The notes under the pieces are model-generated. The model was not told the DNA's origin, searched no databases, and saw nothing but the letters and a program-made list of their open reading frames with translations. DNA of 64,000 bases from Gautieria morchelliformis. Taxonomy: Eukaryota > Basidiomycota > Agaricomycetes > Gomphales > Gomphaceae. The stretch is from contig WHVA01000126.1 in the NCBI GenBank assembly GCA_015179125.1, positions 62,001 to 126,000 of the forward strand. The letters are read 5' to 3'. A program made the position numbers and the translations under genes. Positions 1 through 12,660 of the stretch are shown here, piece by piece. Each line of letters opens with the position of its first letter. Position 1 is the stretch's first letter.

Positions 1-363
1 TCCAGTGTGCTCAAAGCCAGCCTCCCTTGCATTCATAGCTTATATTATTAGCTCATAGACATAGTATATTATATACTAGGTTAAACACAGAAGCAGATAC
101 AAATATCTTGAACATGACGAGTCTATCACGAATCTCCGCGATAATTAGGCGAAAGGAGTACCTTGGCGAGCAAGGTAATTACAATCACAGCTTTGCTGCG
201 AAGATACACTCCCATACACATGAGACAGCACAGGTCGTAGGCAGCACCCCTACCCTCACAGCGATACGAACAGAAACACGAACAGATTGAAGAATTGTAT
301 CCAACTCGGTCCTTGTCTCCAGAAATTTGAATGACGAGAGCTCGGACTTGTGAAAGATTGATC

Positions 364-1975
364 CTAGGCTGACATGACGGTCCGGATCGACGTCTCTTTA
401 TAAAAGCTTTCGCGCATATTGAGGAGTAAGCGACAACCCACTGCACACGGCATGGCAATTGCCCAACTGAGGTGGAACGTTGAGTTGCCTGTCAAATGGA
501 GGTAGTTTCAGAGAACTCACTAAGCAGCAGTTCCAGGATCTAACGACGGGATGCCCCACAGAATACAATTCGCGAGTAGAGATATGAACATGCTGATACG
601 CTGGATAAGCACGTTGAGTTTAGAAAAGAGAACAAAATCCTACACCCCAAAGTAGAAAAGACTAAGGCTGAACATCAGCGTTGGCAATATCAAGAAAAAT
701 TCACGGCCACAGGCCATGTATGCATACCTGTCTCTAATAATCAGATGTAACAGTCTAGAGCCTCCCTCGCTTCTGTATACCCTCCAACCTTTGCACAACA
801 TGAGAGCCACGAGAAATGTCTCAAATATAAGGAAAGGGATCCAAAAGAAAAAGGCATGGGGTGGTATGGTACCGATTGGGCAGCCAGTCGTGCCACTTAC
901 CATCTGTGCGACTGGATTGTCGTGAGAAGGTTGACTGGGCAGAAGTGGAGCAAGGACTCGCTGGTAGACAATGTTGAACTGGCCAGCCACGAAGAGCTGA
1001 CTATTGCTGCCACTAAGAACACAATCATGATGAGGAGTAGTCTTCGGCTGCAGTTATAAACTGCATATATCTAATCAGATTTAGTAAAGTAAGGCCGATA
1101 ATTATACTATGGCAAAGGGAAGGAGCCACATACTCGAAGTATGAGGATAACTAGGTGCATAAGGATGAGCACGCATGTAGCTATCCCCAAAAACAAATAT
1201 ATATCACACTTTCTGCGGTTACAATAGCAATAACCTCACTGAACATATTTTTGCATCAGAATCGTGATGGGGACGAGGCATGAGGGTGTCCATCGAGGCA
1301 AAGAAAGTTTAGACCTACGACGTTATAGACCACGAGATAACCCACCGGCAGCTTGTGTCCAACACTGCATCAGGACACTTATACATACTTGAAGAATTGC
1401 GATGCATACAACTTTGGAAAATCAGGTGAGATGTGGCGAGGCGAATTTACTAGTTCCTCACTAGCAACGAGGTCCCAAAGGAAAAGGCTGATCGCAACAT
1501 TAGTACATTGATATCACACAGGTCCGCGCATGAAAACTGCACCCATCACAAGAGAAAGAAGCGACAGTAATCCGAAATAACGATGCTGATGATGTATGGC
1601 ATCAATATTACGATAGAGACCTGATACTAACAGGAACATATACATACAAACATGAATAGTGTCTTTCCTAAAGACCAGCGGCGCTTCCATACGAATTCGA
1701 ACTATAACAAGATTGGCCAAGCTGTTCCGTCATTCGAAGTGACACGCACCTCGTCATCAAATGTGATGGCTATCGCGACGGAGTCAGTCATACTTCATTA
1801 CTGACCAGTGAGAAACCAACCATAGTCATATGTTAGCATTGCTAGTGCAGCGACAGCCCCGTACTTTGTTGCTGCATCTGTAGCCAAACATAATGAGAGA
1901 AGAGAGAAAGGAGAAGGAACACTGGTAATACTGACATGCGATAACAGCTTCCACGTTATCAACGTCAATACTCAT
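364..1975 (-). CDS. DUF6533-family membrane protein, copy A
   Basis: Spliced gene of a basidiomycete multi-pass membrane family (DUF6533); its molecular role is unknown. The start is an ATG at 1975 (reads MSIDVDNVEAVIA). After the first intron the exon reads KYGAVAALAMLTYDYGWFLT, then FDDE, then FEFVWKRRWSLGK and NRYFGLLSLLSLVMG, which is the order of conserved blocks in the family (YD motif, charged E-WKR-W-LGK block, NRY). A later exon reads YNRSRRLLL-like sequence and the last exon ends CRLLLNMRESFYKET before TAG at 364-366. Each junction has GT/AG and short introns of about 35-60 nt. The segment from about 178 to 2100 is an inverted near copy of 15430-17387. Exon boundaries in the middle part are uncertain. 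Confidence 0.75.
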
Positions 1976-2032
1976 TTCGAGACAGCGGAGGGTGGGTAGA
2001 AGTAGGTCAGGTTCGCCCATTGGCCGCACGTA

Positions 2033-2042
2033 CCCTTATATA
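2033..2042 (-). promoter_or_regulatory. TATA-like box of DUF6533 copy A
   Basis: The motif TATATAAGGG on the minus strand lies about 60 nt upstream of the ATG and recurs as GATATAAGGG in the same place before copies C and E, and as GTATAAGGG before copy B. Conservation among copies supports a core promoter, but the whole flank is duplicated, so this is not independent evidence. Confidence 0.45.
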
Positions 2043-2099
2043 ATTTTTCTACTGGATGCAACAGTGCCATTCCTAGCGGGAACCGACATCATATCATGA

Positions 2100-2847
2100 T
2101 GTGCACTGCACGAGTCCACGGTGAACGTAAATTCATTTACAACGGCGATGACTCTCAGAGGCGCTCGTCTGAAATAGGGTAAGTTTTGCTGCTTTTAGAT
2201 CCATAGAACTTACTATAGCAAGTCTTGTTATTACACAGGCAGACCTTAAGATAGACTGAGTGAGCGGGAGGAAGAGGTCAGAGCGTTGAAGCTCGAATGG
2301 AAGCGCAGTGGGAACACGCCGAGAAGGCAGGTGAAAAAATCACGCGATTGGAGGATGAGAAAGAGGGACTTGCTAAGAGTAATCAGCCCTTGCATACCGA
2401 AGTGGAGGAGCTGGGTAGCCAGTGGAAAGAAAGGGATGCTAGACATCTTCCCGACCTGGCCTCGCGTTGCCAGTCTGTCGCATTCACAACGCCCAGTGCG
2501 CCGCGACCGCGGCGACCTGGTTCCGTCACTGCAATCACGAAGCCCAATATGGCTGAGACTCTAAAAAAAGCACTGAGTGCCCGCACCGGTACTAAAGTTA
2601 GTACGTCTGCCTTCACGTGGGGATGGGGCCACCACCTGCATCTCGTGCCACGACTGTGCTTTCGGCCTCGACTTCTAGCCTGGTGCGGTCGACGTCGTCG
2701 AGCAAGCCATGTTCCTCGCTGCCTTTATCCCACCGAAAATCATCATCTGTTATGTCCTCAAATGCTAGTTTTGTAGCAGAAAGCGACAAGGAGAACGAGG
2801 CTCCTGTTAAGACTGCTGTGAGGAAGCCGTCAACGGTCTCAGCTTAA
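2100..2847 (+). pseudogene. 3' fragment of a coiled-coil protein with a KEN motif
   Basis: The reading frame shows a charged coiled-coil stretch (LSEREEEVRALKARMEAQWE, then EKITRLEDEKEGL) from about 2250 to 2450. A Ser/Pro/Arg-rich tail follows, and the C-terminus reads ESDKENEAPVKTAVRKP with a stop at 2845-2847. KEN is the classic APC/C recognition motif, but three residues are weak evidence. A GTAAGT donor near 2179 and a CAG acceptor near 2241 suggest an intron, but the joined frame meets a TAA just after the acceptor. A second frame change near 2615 needs either an intron or a frameshift. The 5' part of the gene is missing, and the DUF6533 copy A flank lies where it should be. The parent protein is not recognised. 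Confidence 0.4.
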
Positions 2848-3151
2848 AATTATTTCATTTTCAGGGTGTACTAGCATGCGAGACGTGCGGCATGGTGTAT
2901 CCCTTCTTGCGTCACCCTTGTTGATCTAAGTTATCAAAATGTTATCGGTGTTAATTCCAGTTCTCAATACAATGGCTGTTTTTACGACATTCAATGACGA
3001 GGCGTGTCTAGATCCTGGACATACAGGTCCCAGCAAAATCAAAAAGGGAGACAGTCGGGATACAGGCAGGTCTGAAGGCGCGAAGGATGGAATTGATAAA
3101 TATACCGTGAAGATGGCGTCACCTTAGTCGATACAGATATTAACCTGCGCG
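2848..3151. other. Intergenic, no gene seen
   Basis: About 300 bases between the coiled-coil fragment and the LIM gene's stop. One 62-codon open frame (2939-3127) has no recognisable motif and is probably chance. Confidence 0.4.
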
Positions 3152-4553
3152 TCACAGAAGAGCGTATCCGCTTCCTTGTGGTCCGTGGAGCTAGAATGCG
3201 ACGAATTCATGAGTCGGTGACAACCAATACGTGGGAAACAATAACTCACCTTTGAGTAACAACTACGACACATGATTTGGCCATCCTTTTCCGTAATGCG
3301 AGTGGAATCGAGGAGGACCGAGCACTCTGTACACCGTAGACATGGCTTGTGCCAGGTCCGCCCCGACGCTTTCACCTAAACCAACGTGAGCGACTTTCTA
3401 CATCGGAAGGTCACAAAAACCGACATACCTGCTCAGCGAAATATACAGCCTTGCCACACCGTGGGCAGCTAGGTGTGCCCCCAAATCCTGGACTCGGACC
3501 AAATGTCTTCTTCGCACCAACATTGCCTGTGAAGCTCGGTCTTGGCGGTGTATCAAACTGTGCCCCCGTGGTATTTGCACGTAGATACGTAGGTGCAGAT
3601 GCCGTGGACATGCCTGTGCTGGTCGGACTTAACGGTTTCTGGGAGTATCCCGGCGAATTTGGACTGAGCGGACGGGCAGAATAAGACTTGGTGGGACTCA
3701 GGGGCCGTGCAGTAGGACGGAGTATAGGTGCTGCTCGTGTCGGTTGAGAATTCCGTCGCGCGAACGAGAGGGATGAAGGGGCTGTCCGAGGGAATGAGAT
3801 AGACGCGGGAAGGTTGGTGTGGGAGCGTGGACGCGGGAAAGATGGCGATTCATATTCTGGCCCAGGTTCTGTTTCACCGGGCTCTTCTGGGATGGAGACA
3901 TTGGACGAGAGAGAATCAGACGCCGGTAACGGGGAAGGAGAACGAGTGGGGCGCGTCGGGGATAATGGGGGTGATGAAGGTGTTAAATTGGCAGAACGAA
4001 GATCTGAGGAAGGCGTAAGCTGAGTATAAGTCTCACACTGAAAAATTCACACCTCGAGTACCAAAGTTCCTAACATGGCAGGATTTACTATCCAGATGAT
4101 AAATAACGCCATCGTGATCATCGAGTGCACGAGCTAGCTTACCAGTATGGCTGTTAATTAAAATATAGAGCAACTTGGAGTTAGTTGTTATGGCCGTCAA
4201 GTTTAGAGGGAAGACGAACTTCCAGATCATGTTCCAGTAAAGACAACCCATCGAGTCGTCTTGAGCACGTCACACACTTGAGGCAAGGCTGACGACTCGG
4301 CGTTAGGCACCGTGTCATGACATTGAGATACGAAGAGACATCGCACTTTGTGGTATATCTAGGAAGTATGACGAGATAAGAGGACGCAAACTATGGTCAA
4401 TAATTTCTCTCACCCTGCGGCCAGGACCCATGGCCTAGCATAACATTGTTAATACCACAAGAGGCCATGAAAAGAGCGTCACCATACCTGCTCAGCGGCA
4501 TAAACATTCTTGTCGCAAGTCGGACATTTGGGCGTGCCCCCAAAGGGATGCAT
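3152..4553 (-). CDS. Two-LIM-domain protein (CRP/paxillin-like)
   Basis: Spliced minus-strand gene. Exon 1 starts MHPFGGTPKCPTCDKNVYAA at 4553, the first zinc-binding half of LIM1. A tiny exon near 4418-4440 gives AMGPGRR, and an exon near 4050-4130 gives a DDHDGVIY-like segment and SCHVRNFGTR, the end of LIM1. A Ser/Pro linker follows (SPTKSYSARPLSP, SPTSTGMSTASAPTYL). LIM2 then reads FGGTPSCPRCGKAVYFAEQ / VKASGRTWHKPCLRCTEC / GQIMCRSCYSK, and the protein ends LHGPQGSGYALL with TGA at 3152-3154. LIM domains are tandem zinc fingers for protein binding, usually at the actin cytoskeleton or in transcription complexes. The CHVRNFGTR and GPxGxGY endings resemble cysteine-rich proteins. Exons around 4040-4440 are hard to place, so that part of the model is provisional. 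Confidence 0.75.
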
Positions 4554-5173
4554 GTTGTGATGGTCGGTGAGGGAAAGCCAAATTAAAGGGAAATGGTTGA
4601 GGAGAATACAGGATGACGTAACTGCGACTAGTCTCGGAACCGGTCTATTTCAGACGCCAGTCCAAAGTAGTAGTTGGTATGACCACTGTGCTAAGCGGCC
4701 AAATTTCTAGACTAACACAGGGTGCGCCTGTACTGATGATCTGCAGACCCTATCAATGTGCAAGCTATTGACACACAAGAACCTGAGCCGAAAGGCAGAG
4801 ACAAGCGCAAGCTTTCGGTGGTCCTGGTGATTTCAAGCAACTGCAATATGCTTGGGATGTATAATACAGAACCAAGCGAAAGACTTGTCCGGATATGACA
4901 AGAAGAGAGCATAATACAGCAGGACACCAGCAGGAAAACGAACATCATAAAGTATATCAGCCTTCTACAATGGGAGGATCCGTCTTTGCTTTGATGGTCT
5001 CCACGCTCGTCGAAACAGGAGAAACAAGGTCTGCGGCGCATTCAGTTGACGCAGGAGAACTGACGCCTGGTCCACTCATGATGAGGGCGAGCGTGTGCGA
5101 CTGGGCATGGTGAAAGTGTAGCCATCTATCCACAATTGTCTCAGCCACTAGCTTCCAAGAATAATGACACATT
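4554..5173. other. Intergenic region between LIM gene and small minus-strand ORF
   Basis: Contains only overlapping open frames on both strands (4712-5113) without a recognisable motif. The minus-strand frames are continuous with the tail of the small gene at 5174-5486 and could be its 3' UTR or alternative exons. Confidence 0.3.
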
Positions 5174-5486
5174 TCACCCGTCCTTGAATGATATCCGACC
5201 AGTGGAACCAAGCTCTGTCCAGCTAAGTAGTCGCGATACAGCTTGCACGTCGGTCTCTGGAAGATCCCCACGCCCTAAGGGAGAATAAGCTATGTCGAGG
5301 GAACAAGCAATCAAATTACACTTCACCTGCTATTGGAACATAAACCTCGTTGAGAAGCAGAACAGCTTTGGTACCACGGCCCTGCAGCGCAGCGTTGAGG
5401 ACGTGGTCCAATGTCATACAGCACGTGTTGAAACCCCGCAACGCGTCGTCACAATATTGGCAGTCAGCGACTGGTCCATGGTCCAT
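5174..5486 (-). CDS. Small hypothetical protein divergent from APC1
   Basis: A two-exon minus-strand model of about 85 codons. Exon 1 contains GRGTKAVLLLNEVYVPIAG, a GTGAAG...TTAG intron of about 52 nt lies near 5277-5328, and exon 2 reads RGDLPETDVQAVSRLLSWTE and GSTGRISFKDG before TGA at 5174-5176. I do not recognise the family. The longest start (5486) overlaps the APC1 start codon inside a CCATGG palindrome. An internal Met at 5417 would avoid the overlap. Intron joining preserves an open frame, which argues mildly for a real gene, but there is no family support. Confidence 0.3.
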
Positions 5487-8400
5487 GGCTGCAGCAACCA
5501 TCACGGTTCCCTACCTGGGTCCTCGACCGACTCCGGCTGCATCATACTTCAGGCGAACCGCTCCCTCAGACGAAAACTCAAAGCAGCAACAGACACCCGA
5601 CTCTGACCTCCTCAAATCTATAAAGCAGGTTGTTCGCCCCTCCCGACCGCGCTTTACGCGACACTCTCACCTATACCCATTGCATGATAGTCAATCTCAC
5701 GAAATCCTCGCTCCAGGGCAAGAACTTTCTTGGAACAACAACTGTGTCGTTCTAAGCACGGGAAGCGCCATCCTACGGAAATGGACATTTGAAGATGGTC
5801 AGGACATTCACTGGGCTTGCAAGGGATACTTTCTGGAACCAGGCGGCGTTTCAGAGGGACGCACTGGTTCTTTTGCTTCTACGAGCTCTAATGAGGGTGG
5901 TCCCTTCGTCTCACCTTCACAATCAACATTCAGCAGCTTCGCGCAGAGTGCGCAAGCTAGGCAACGCGCTATGGAACCACCGAAACGTCTTGAAGCCGTT
6001 TACGTGTTCCTCCGCAACTTAGGCAGGATCTTCGTTGAGGGAGGGGGAGACTATACCTTTCATATTCCCTTTCTCGTTCGCCGTGCGTGGCCACTTCTTC
6101 CACATGGTGTTCTAATCGAGCGCGAGATGGGCGAGAATGAATTCCGTGAATCCGCTAGAACCAAGCTTCCTCTACTTCCGACTCTTTTCTCATTGCACGA
6201 CCCGTTCGCCGAACTCAAAGTCGTGGGCGTTGCAGCGAAAATTCATGGTGCGCTTGGGCCAGGACCACCCAGCGGGCCAACAGCTGTCACGCCGTTAATT
6301 CCTTGTCCTCCTCCAGGTCCAAGGACTCCAGATGATCATGCAATGTCAGGAGGCAACAAACCAACGCCTGTGCGTGTCACGCAAACGGCAACACCCCCAC
6401 CTCCTCCGAGGCGCGAAAGACCCCCGTCATTCCAGAAATGGCCACCAACTGATCAAATTATATGGGTGTCTGAAGAAATTACACGTGGCTGTATGATGGA
6501 AAACCTTGTTGTGACTTGGACATTGCCTGGACTTCCCCCTCGACTTACTACTGCCGCTCCTCCCTCACAAGGTGCCCCTCCCTCACAAGGTGCCCCTCCC
6601 TCTGCAGTTCCTGGATCAACTAACCCGTCAGCTAAGCCGGGTCAGCACCGCCCTTTCCACCGTGTATGTCTGACAGTCTGGCGGTATGCTTACTCTAAAC
6701 CCCGAGAGGTTCCAGACCCTATATCATCCCGACGTAAACGTCCCCGAGCGCCTTCACCCACCCGGCCTCCCAATGACCCAATGGCCTCTGTGTCCCCAAC
6801 TCCACAACATCGTGACTCCGAAGCTGCTCGTCGACGTGAACTACAGGATCGCGCAGACCGGATTGCGCCCTCTTCCCCTGATGTATCTGCACCTCCAACA
6901 GATGTTAGCTTTCCTCCTCCATTACCTCCTGGAACAAGTGATGCTGCACTCCCTTTCGCAGCGCCACGCCAACCCATTGGGGCCCAACCGACGCTTGCAT
7001 CGTTGCCCGGGGGTGAGTTGCCCCCGTCCTGGGGACATCCACACCAGCCCAGCGCCGCCAGTCAAGGGCAAGAGAGGCAGGTCCCACAAGGTCGTGATCG
7101 TAGACCTTCCTTGAGTGTAACCATGGATCGTATGGCACTTGGTACTGTTGGCTCTGTTCCAATGGATACTGGTGAAGGTGTGGATGAGCAAAAGGCAGAG
7201 GCGGATACGAGTACAGCGACCTTTATGAGTGCCGACCATATCAAGATGCAGCCTTCGGTTTGGTTGGAGAGGATTGCCGCAATTCCTTTGCCTTATGACG
7301 AGTGAGTCACTCCTTTTATTTTTCATCGTATAGGATTGTCGCAAACACCAATGGTTACATAATTGGCTATACATGATATCATTTTGAACCTTTCGACATT
7401 GAAAACACTTGCTGATGCTTGGTTTAGCGCACATCGTCTTGAGAAGATCACCGTTCAGTTATTTGATGCTCGTGCTGACCACAAGTTGGAAAGATCGTTT
7501 CTTGCCGTCCATTTTGCTTCCGTGAAAAGGCTGTCAATCTTCATGGTGGTACGAGCTCCGGCAGAAGACACCTTGCGTATTTATCACGCTACCACTCTGC
7601 CTGCTCTTTCAATAACGGCAATAACTGCATTCAGAGGCCATCTCCTTGACTTATTGGTCGTCAAACCGGACAACACGCTTGCTGTGCTCACCCATGGATT
7701 AAGAATAATGAACGTCCAACTTGGACCTCGCGAAATTTCACCAACGAGATCTGGTACACGGACGCGGGCCGCAATGGGCATCGCTAAGCCTTCCGGTGCC
7801 GACCTTGAGTCAGACGATGCTATGTCCGTGGATGAGCCTGCCCCAACGAGCCGGGATGATAATGTCCGGTCTGACGTCTCTATGCATTCAATCATCGATA
7901 AGGAGAAGATTGTCGCCGTGAGTGAGCCCCTCCACAACGCCGTAACAATTCATTTCCAAGATGGGAGTACGACGCGCACCAAATTTGCCGGTAGTGCCCG
8001 CGATCAGTTGACGACTGAGTGTTTCTATGCACTCTCTTACGCATTGACCGGTTCTCGAGCATTTATTCTTCACGCCTCGTGGATTGCCAAGTGGCAAGCC
8101 AGGGGTAACTCAGACGCGGATGATGACGAATGGAAAAGTTTCGTTGATGCTTTGTGTGAAATGGTCTTTGTCCGATCGCCCTACCATATCGAAGATGCTG
8201 CACGAGTGACACCAGACTCCTGGGAGGCTTTGGCGTATTCTGCTTCCCATGAACGACTCGAGCACGATGTGGTCTTCCGGGCACTGGATGCGCCATTTCG
8301 CCCTCAACCCACCAACATAAAACCACCTATGCACAAACCTCATGAAGACATCGTGCCTTGTTTACTTTCGCTGCACACCCTCGGCGAGGGCTATAAGCTG

Positions 8401-11400
8401 AAAAACGATGCCGTGCATGCATATTTACCCCGATTAGCCAAACTTATCGTCGCTCTGGGCCAGGCTGCGCGTCCCGAGTGGGCAGATCATTGGGTGAGAC
8501 TATTTCCAGACATACTTGAAGGATGGGCAGATCCCAAACGACAAGGTACGTTCTTTCGTAACATACACTCTTGCTTGTACTTAGCATCCACAGAGAATTT
8601 CGCCGATCACCGATTGAGACCTCAGACACCTGATGTCTACGGCTATCTCTTCTCGCAACTCGTTGAATCCCATTCTAAATTTAATTGGACGCCCATTACG
8701 CATATCTCTCAACTCTATCACTTTGAGCCTGCAATGCAATATGGACACATTGACCCGATGAAGGATCTCTATCGACTCTTCAATGTCTGGGAATGTTTTA
8801 CGGACTTAAACGTGCCCACTGCGCGTAAACGAGCCGAGAATGCGTTGCATGCCCTGGTTCGTCTAGGATTTACTAATGACGAGTTAGACCGGCTGCCGTA
8901 TGGCATTGCACAGCCTATTAGGGAGGCTTTAAGGACATGTCAGTCATTTCCAGGGGTAGATTGGCCAGCACAGGCATATGAATTAGCTCTCAGGCCAGAT
9001 TTGGCACAAATGGTATCTGGTGATGCCAATCATGCTCCTTCCAGAGATAATTTCCGCCAAGTGGGCAAACATCTCGTCAGTATCTTCGGTCACTTACAGC
9101 GTTTTCCGTTTCCACTTACATTTGTTGTCGAGGTAGGATCCATCAGGTTCGAGACTGACAGTTGGAGAGCTCTTAGAGGAAGCTCAAGCCGACATGTCCG
9201 CGGAGCCACCTCCTCTTTCTGGCGTAGACCTTGACCTCGGGGATTTCACTGACATTCGGTTCGGAAGCGATCGTCGCCTCCAGGAAGTTGCGCGTATGCT
9301 TCAATCTTCTTCTGCCGCAACTGTAAGAATGCCAGAGAGACATGATCTTACGTGAGTCAAAACTCTAAGTTGGAGACATTGGTGGCCTAAACTTGTTGCA
9401 GTGAACATGAGGTTGCACGGGAGCAGCAGACGACGGCTCTCAGGGTTGCTGAGAGAACACTGGCTCTCCCTGTCGGACGTGCCATGTTTACGTATGGATC
9501 GGTCCCAACGGTGACTCGTGATGCGTACCAAATTCCTAAAATGGAGTTCTCAGTTCGACTTCAACCGTATAATGCCCTGGTTACCGTGGAGGTTAACAAG
9601 ATGAACGCCGAAGCTAAGAATTGGGCCGATTTTCATAATGGCGTAGCTGCCGGTCTACGCATCTCTCCGTCGTCAAAGATGGTCGACAGCTCATGGATAA
9701 CGTTCAATAAGCCTACAGAGCTGACAGCTCAGCATGCTGGCTTTTTGTTCGGACTTGGCCTCTCGGGTCATTTGAAGAGCCTGATGACATGGCACACATT
9801 CTCGTACCTCACTCCCAAGCATGACCTGACATCCATCGGAGTGCTGCTTGGGCTATCTGCGGCTAATCTCGGCACGGCGAATCGACACGTTACCAAACTT
9901 CTCGCTGTGCATACACCCGCTTTACTTCCAAACCCCTCCGTCGATTTGAATGTGCCAATGCTAACGCAGGCTGCGGGGCTGGTAGGGATTGGACTTTTGT
10001 ACACTGGCACGAAGAGTCGAAGGATGGCCGAGGTTGCGTTGCAGGAGATTGGCCGAACACAAGTTACTTCTGCTGACCAGACCACTGACCATCGCGAGGC
10101 GTACTCGCTGTCTGCTTCCCTCTCGTTTGGTATGGTCATGTTAGCAGCCGGGGCGAACCAATATAGTCCGGCGGATATGAACATGGTCTCTCGCCTTCGA
10201 CTGCTGATCCATGGCGAGCCGATTCCTCCCGGGAACAAATCCAACAAACCAAGCTTTGATGTTACATTGACTTCCGCACCGGCAACTGTGGCACTCGCTC
10301 TCATGTTTCTGAGAACGGGGCGTCAAGACATGGCTGACATCCTCGCGGTTCCAAGTACACTACTCGAACTTCATCACCTGCAACCTAGCCTACTCCTTGT
10401 ACGTACACTTGGGCGCGCACTAATTATGTGGGATCAAATAGCAGCAACACCTCAGTGGGTCACTGATCAGTTACCAAGGAGTGCACTGGAGGCTCTCGAG
10501 CGGCGAATGACGGGGAAACAGATCGATGAGTCCCTGGAGTTGGCATATTTCAATATCGTGTCTGGGGCATGTTTCGCCATGGGTCTGAAGTATGCAGGCA
10601 CTGCGCAAGAAGATCCTTATTCTTGCCTGCTTCATTTCCACGATCAGTTCACACGTGTATCAAACCAGAACAGTAAGTGACATGGCTCATTTCCGTACAG
10701 ACGTAGCAACTGCAATTGCTTTTCGCAGGCGGGCAATTTGACCATCGGATAAAGCGCGCGGCTGTTCGTGATGGTCTTAACCTCATATCTCTGGCTCTTG
10801 CAATGGTGATGGCAGGCACTGGGGAGATCAACTGTCTGCGCAGGTTCCGTTTCTCTCACGGTCAGGCTGTTCAACCTGGCAGGTATGGTGTCCATATGGC
10901 AACCCACATGGCAATCGGACTCTTGTTCCTTGGCGGTGGTCGTCATACATTGGGGACATCGGACTCTGCGGTTGCATGTCTTCTGGCGGCGTTTTATCCT
11001 CGGTTCCCTACACTTTCACATGAAAACCGCGGACATTTGCAAGCTCTGCGTCATCTCTGGGTGCTTGCGGTTGAGCCTCGATGTCTCATGGGTCGGGACG
11101 TCGAGAGTAAGGAAGTGGTGTATCTGCCCGTGAAAGTCAAGCTACGAGAAGCGATGGAAGCCCGGGCGACGCAGCTCATCTCCCCAACCTTGTTCCCCGA
11201 TATCAACAGGCTTCTCTCTATCCGTGTCGACACGCCGCGTTATTTCCCGTTCTACCTTGACATCGCCAACAACCCCAGACATCGAGAGGTGCTACTTCGA
11301 AGTCAGACGTTATGGGTAAAGCGACGTACAGGACATTTGGGATACGGCGAGGACCCACGCGGGAGCCGCAGTATCTATATCCGTTCGGGAGCCTCATCGG

Positions 11401-12230
11401 GCGATGCGGCCATTCTCGATAACCCCAAACCATCCGATGCAAAATCGGCCTCAGCAACCGAGTTTTATCAATTCATCTCATCTTTCTCGAATGAGGCGTT
11501 TTACGTGGCATTTGTAGACCGATTTTGTCGAAGCGATGGGGAGGAAGAAAATGAGCTCATGCTCTCCGCCTTCAGTCACGCCGCGATGCTGGAATGTCTT
11601 ACTCTCGACCGCCCGCATCTCATCTTGACCTACCTCAACATCCATCTCACGCGTATGGCGCGCCCCAGGGACTCCCCGCAGCAAGCCATCGCGCTGCGCG
11701 ACCTCACATGGCTCGACGAGTTTTACAAAAATATCCATGACGCGCGATTCAGCGGGAAAGGTGATAATGCGCCAATGCCTCCGCTCATGCGGCGCCCACT
11801 CCTCCTCGCGGCGGAACGCAGTATTGACGCGCACCTCCCGCAACTCCGCGCGGATCCGCAGGTACAGGCGGCGCTACGCGCGTATCATCGCGGGGAGGGG
11901 CTGGTGTTCGGTGCACCGATGTCCTCAGCGGAGCGGGATGAGAGGACACGGGTGGTGAGACAAGTGGCGTTTTATTTGACGCGGACAAATATGCCGCCGA
12001 GCGGGGTGTTGGCACAGATGCGAGAGGAGGCGCAGGCGACCCACGGGGAGGTTTTGGAAGCGGTCGTCAAGAGTAAGGGTGGAGAAGGGGTGAGTGCGCA
12101 GGACGTGGCGGCGGTGGAGGGGGTGGTGAAAGGTTTACTGTGGAACACGGGGTTAATATTCCCGGGGGGGGTTTTGAGGCCGTGGTCGATGAAGGCCTTG
12201 GAGGAGTGTGTTATGCATTGGAGCGTGTAA
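5485..12230 (+). CDS. APC1: Anaphase-promoting complex subunit 1
   Basis: Largest scaffold subunit of the APC/C, the nuclear ubiquitin ligase that drives anaphase and mitotic exit. Predicted exons are 5485-7301, 7428-9132, 9170-9351, 9402-10672 and 10729-12230. The first intron is least certain; the other three have GT/AG ends and keep frame. The N-terminal part reads MAAATITVPYLGPRPTPAAS and later CVVLSTGSAILRKWTF, typical of the N-terminal beta-propeller region, interrupted by a long Pro/Ser-rich insert. The C-terminal half holds the family's signature: DIRFGSDRRLQEVARMLQSS, then helical PC-type repeats (GVLLGLSAANLGT, GLVGIGLLYTGT) and GLNLISLALAMVMAGTG with AIGLLFLGGG. The start at 5485 gives the conserved N-terminus; the open frame upstream is judged untranslated. 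Coding appears intact and the total length, a little over 2000 residues, fits fungal APC1. Confidence 0.92.
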
Positions 12231-12660
12231 TAGTCAGATTGTACATATAATCGGAGTTGGGGTTGAATTAGGGCGTATATATTTGCAAAAAGAAAGCTGT
12301 ACAAGCAGTAGCAAGTAGCAGGATCATTGGAGCGCCCCTTGAGCTAGCCCCATCGACTTTTAGTGTAACATGGACTTGCCTCAGGGTGCACCAGCCGGGG
12401 CCAGATACATACGGCCGGGTCCGCTGCAGGCACATGAGAGAGACGGAGTCAACATGAATCGAAAAGATCAGCTTCAATTACTGCCATGAACGTAGTGTAC
12501 CCTATTGCGCTTCATCATAATACGTACTTGATCAGAAGACGAACCATGATATGGTTGATCTGAACCGGAACATATTCATGAGAAGGGAATCTGGAAACTC
12601 TAAGACGCTGTGGCACGCACCACGCACTGGCTAGTGTCAGCTGTGTACTACATGTACCGG
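12231..12660. other. APC1 3' flank
   Basis: No confident gene. A minus-strand frame (12268-12477) ends in a hydrophobic stretch after GASSRGAP, which looks like a GPI-anchor signal. It has no convincing upstream exon or signal peptide. Confidence 0.3.

Noticed and set aside
5350-5484. Upstream extension of APC1 to an ATG at 5350
   Set aside because: The extension has no family resemblance, and the conserved N-terminus begins at 5485.
6548-6602. 18-bp tandem repeat in APC1 (PPSQGA units)
   Set aside because: Two to three short copies in a low-complexity Pro/Ser insert; ordinary slippage.
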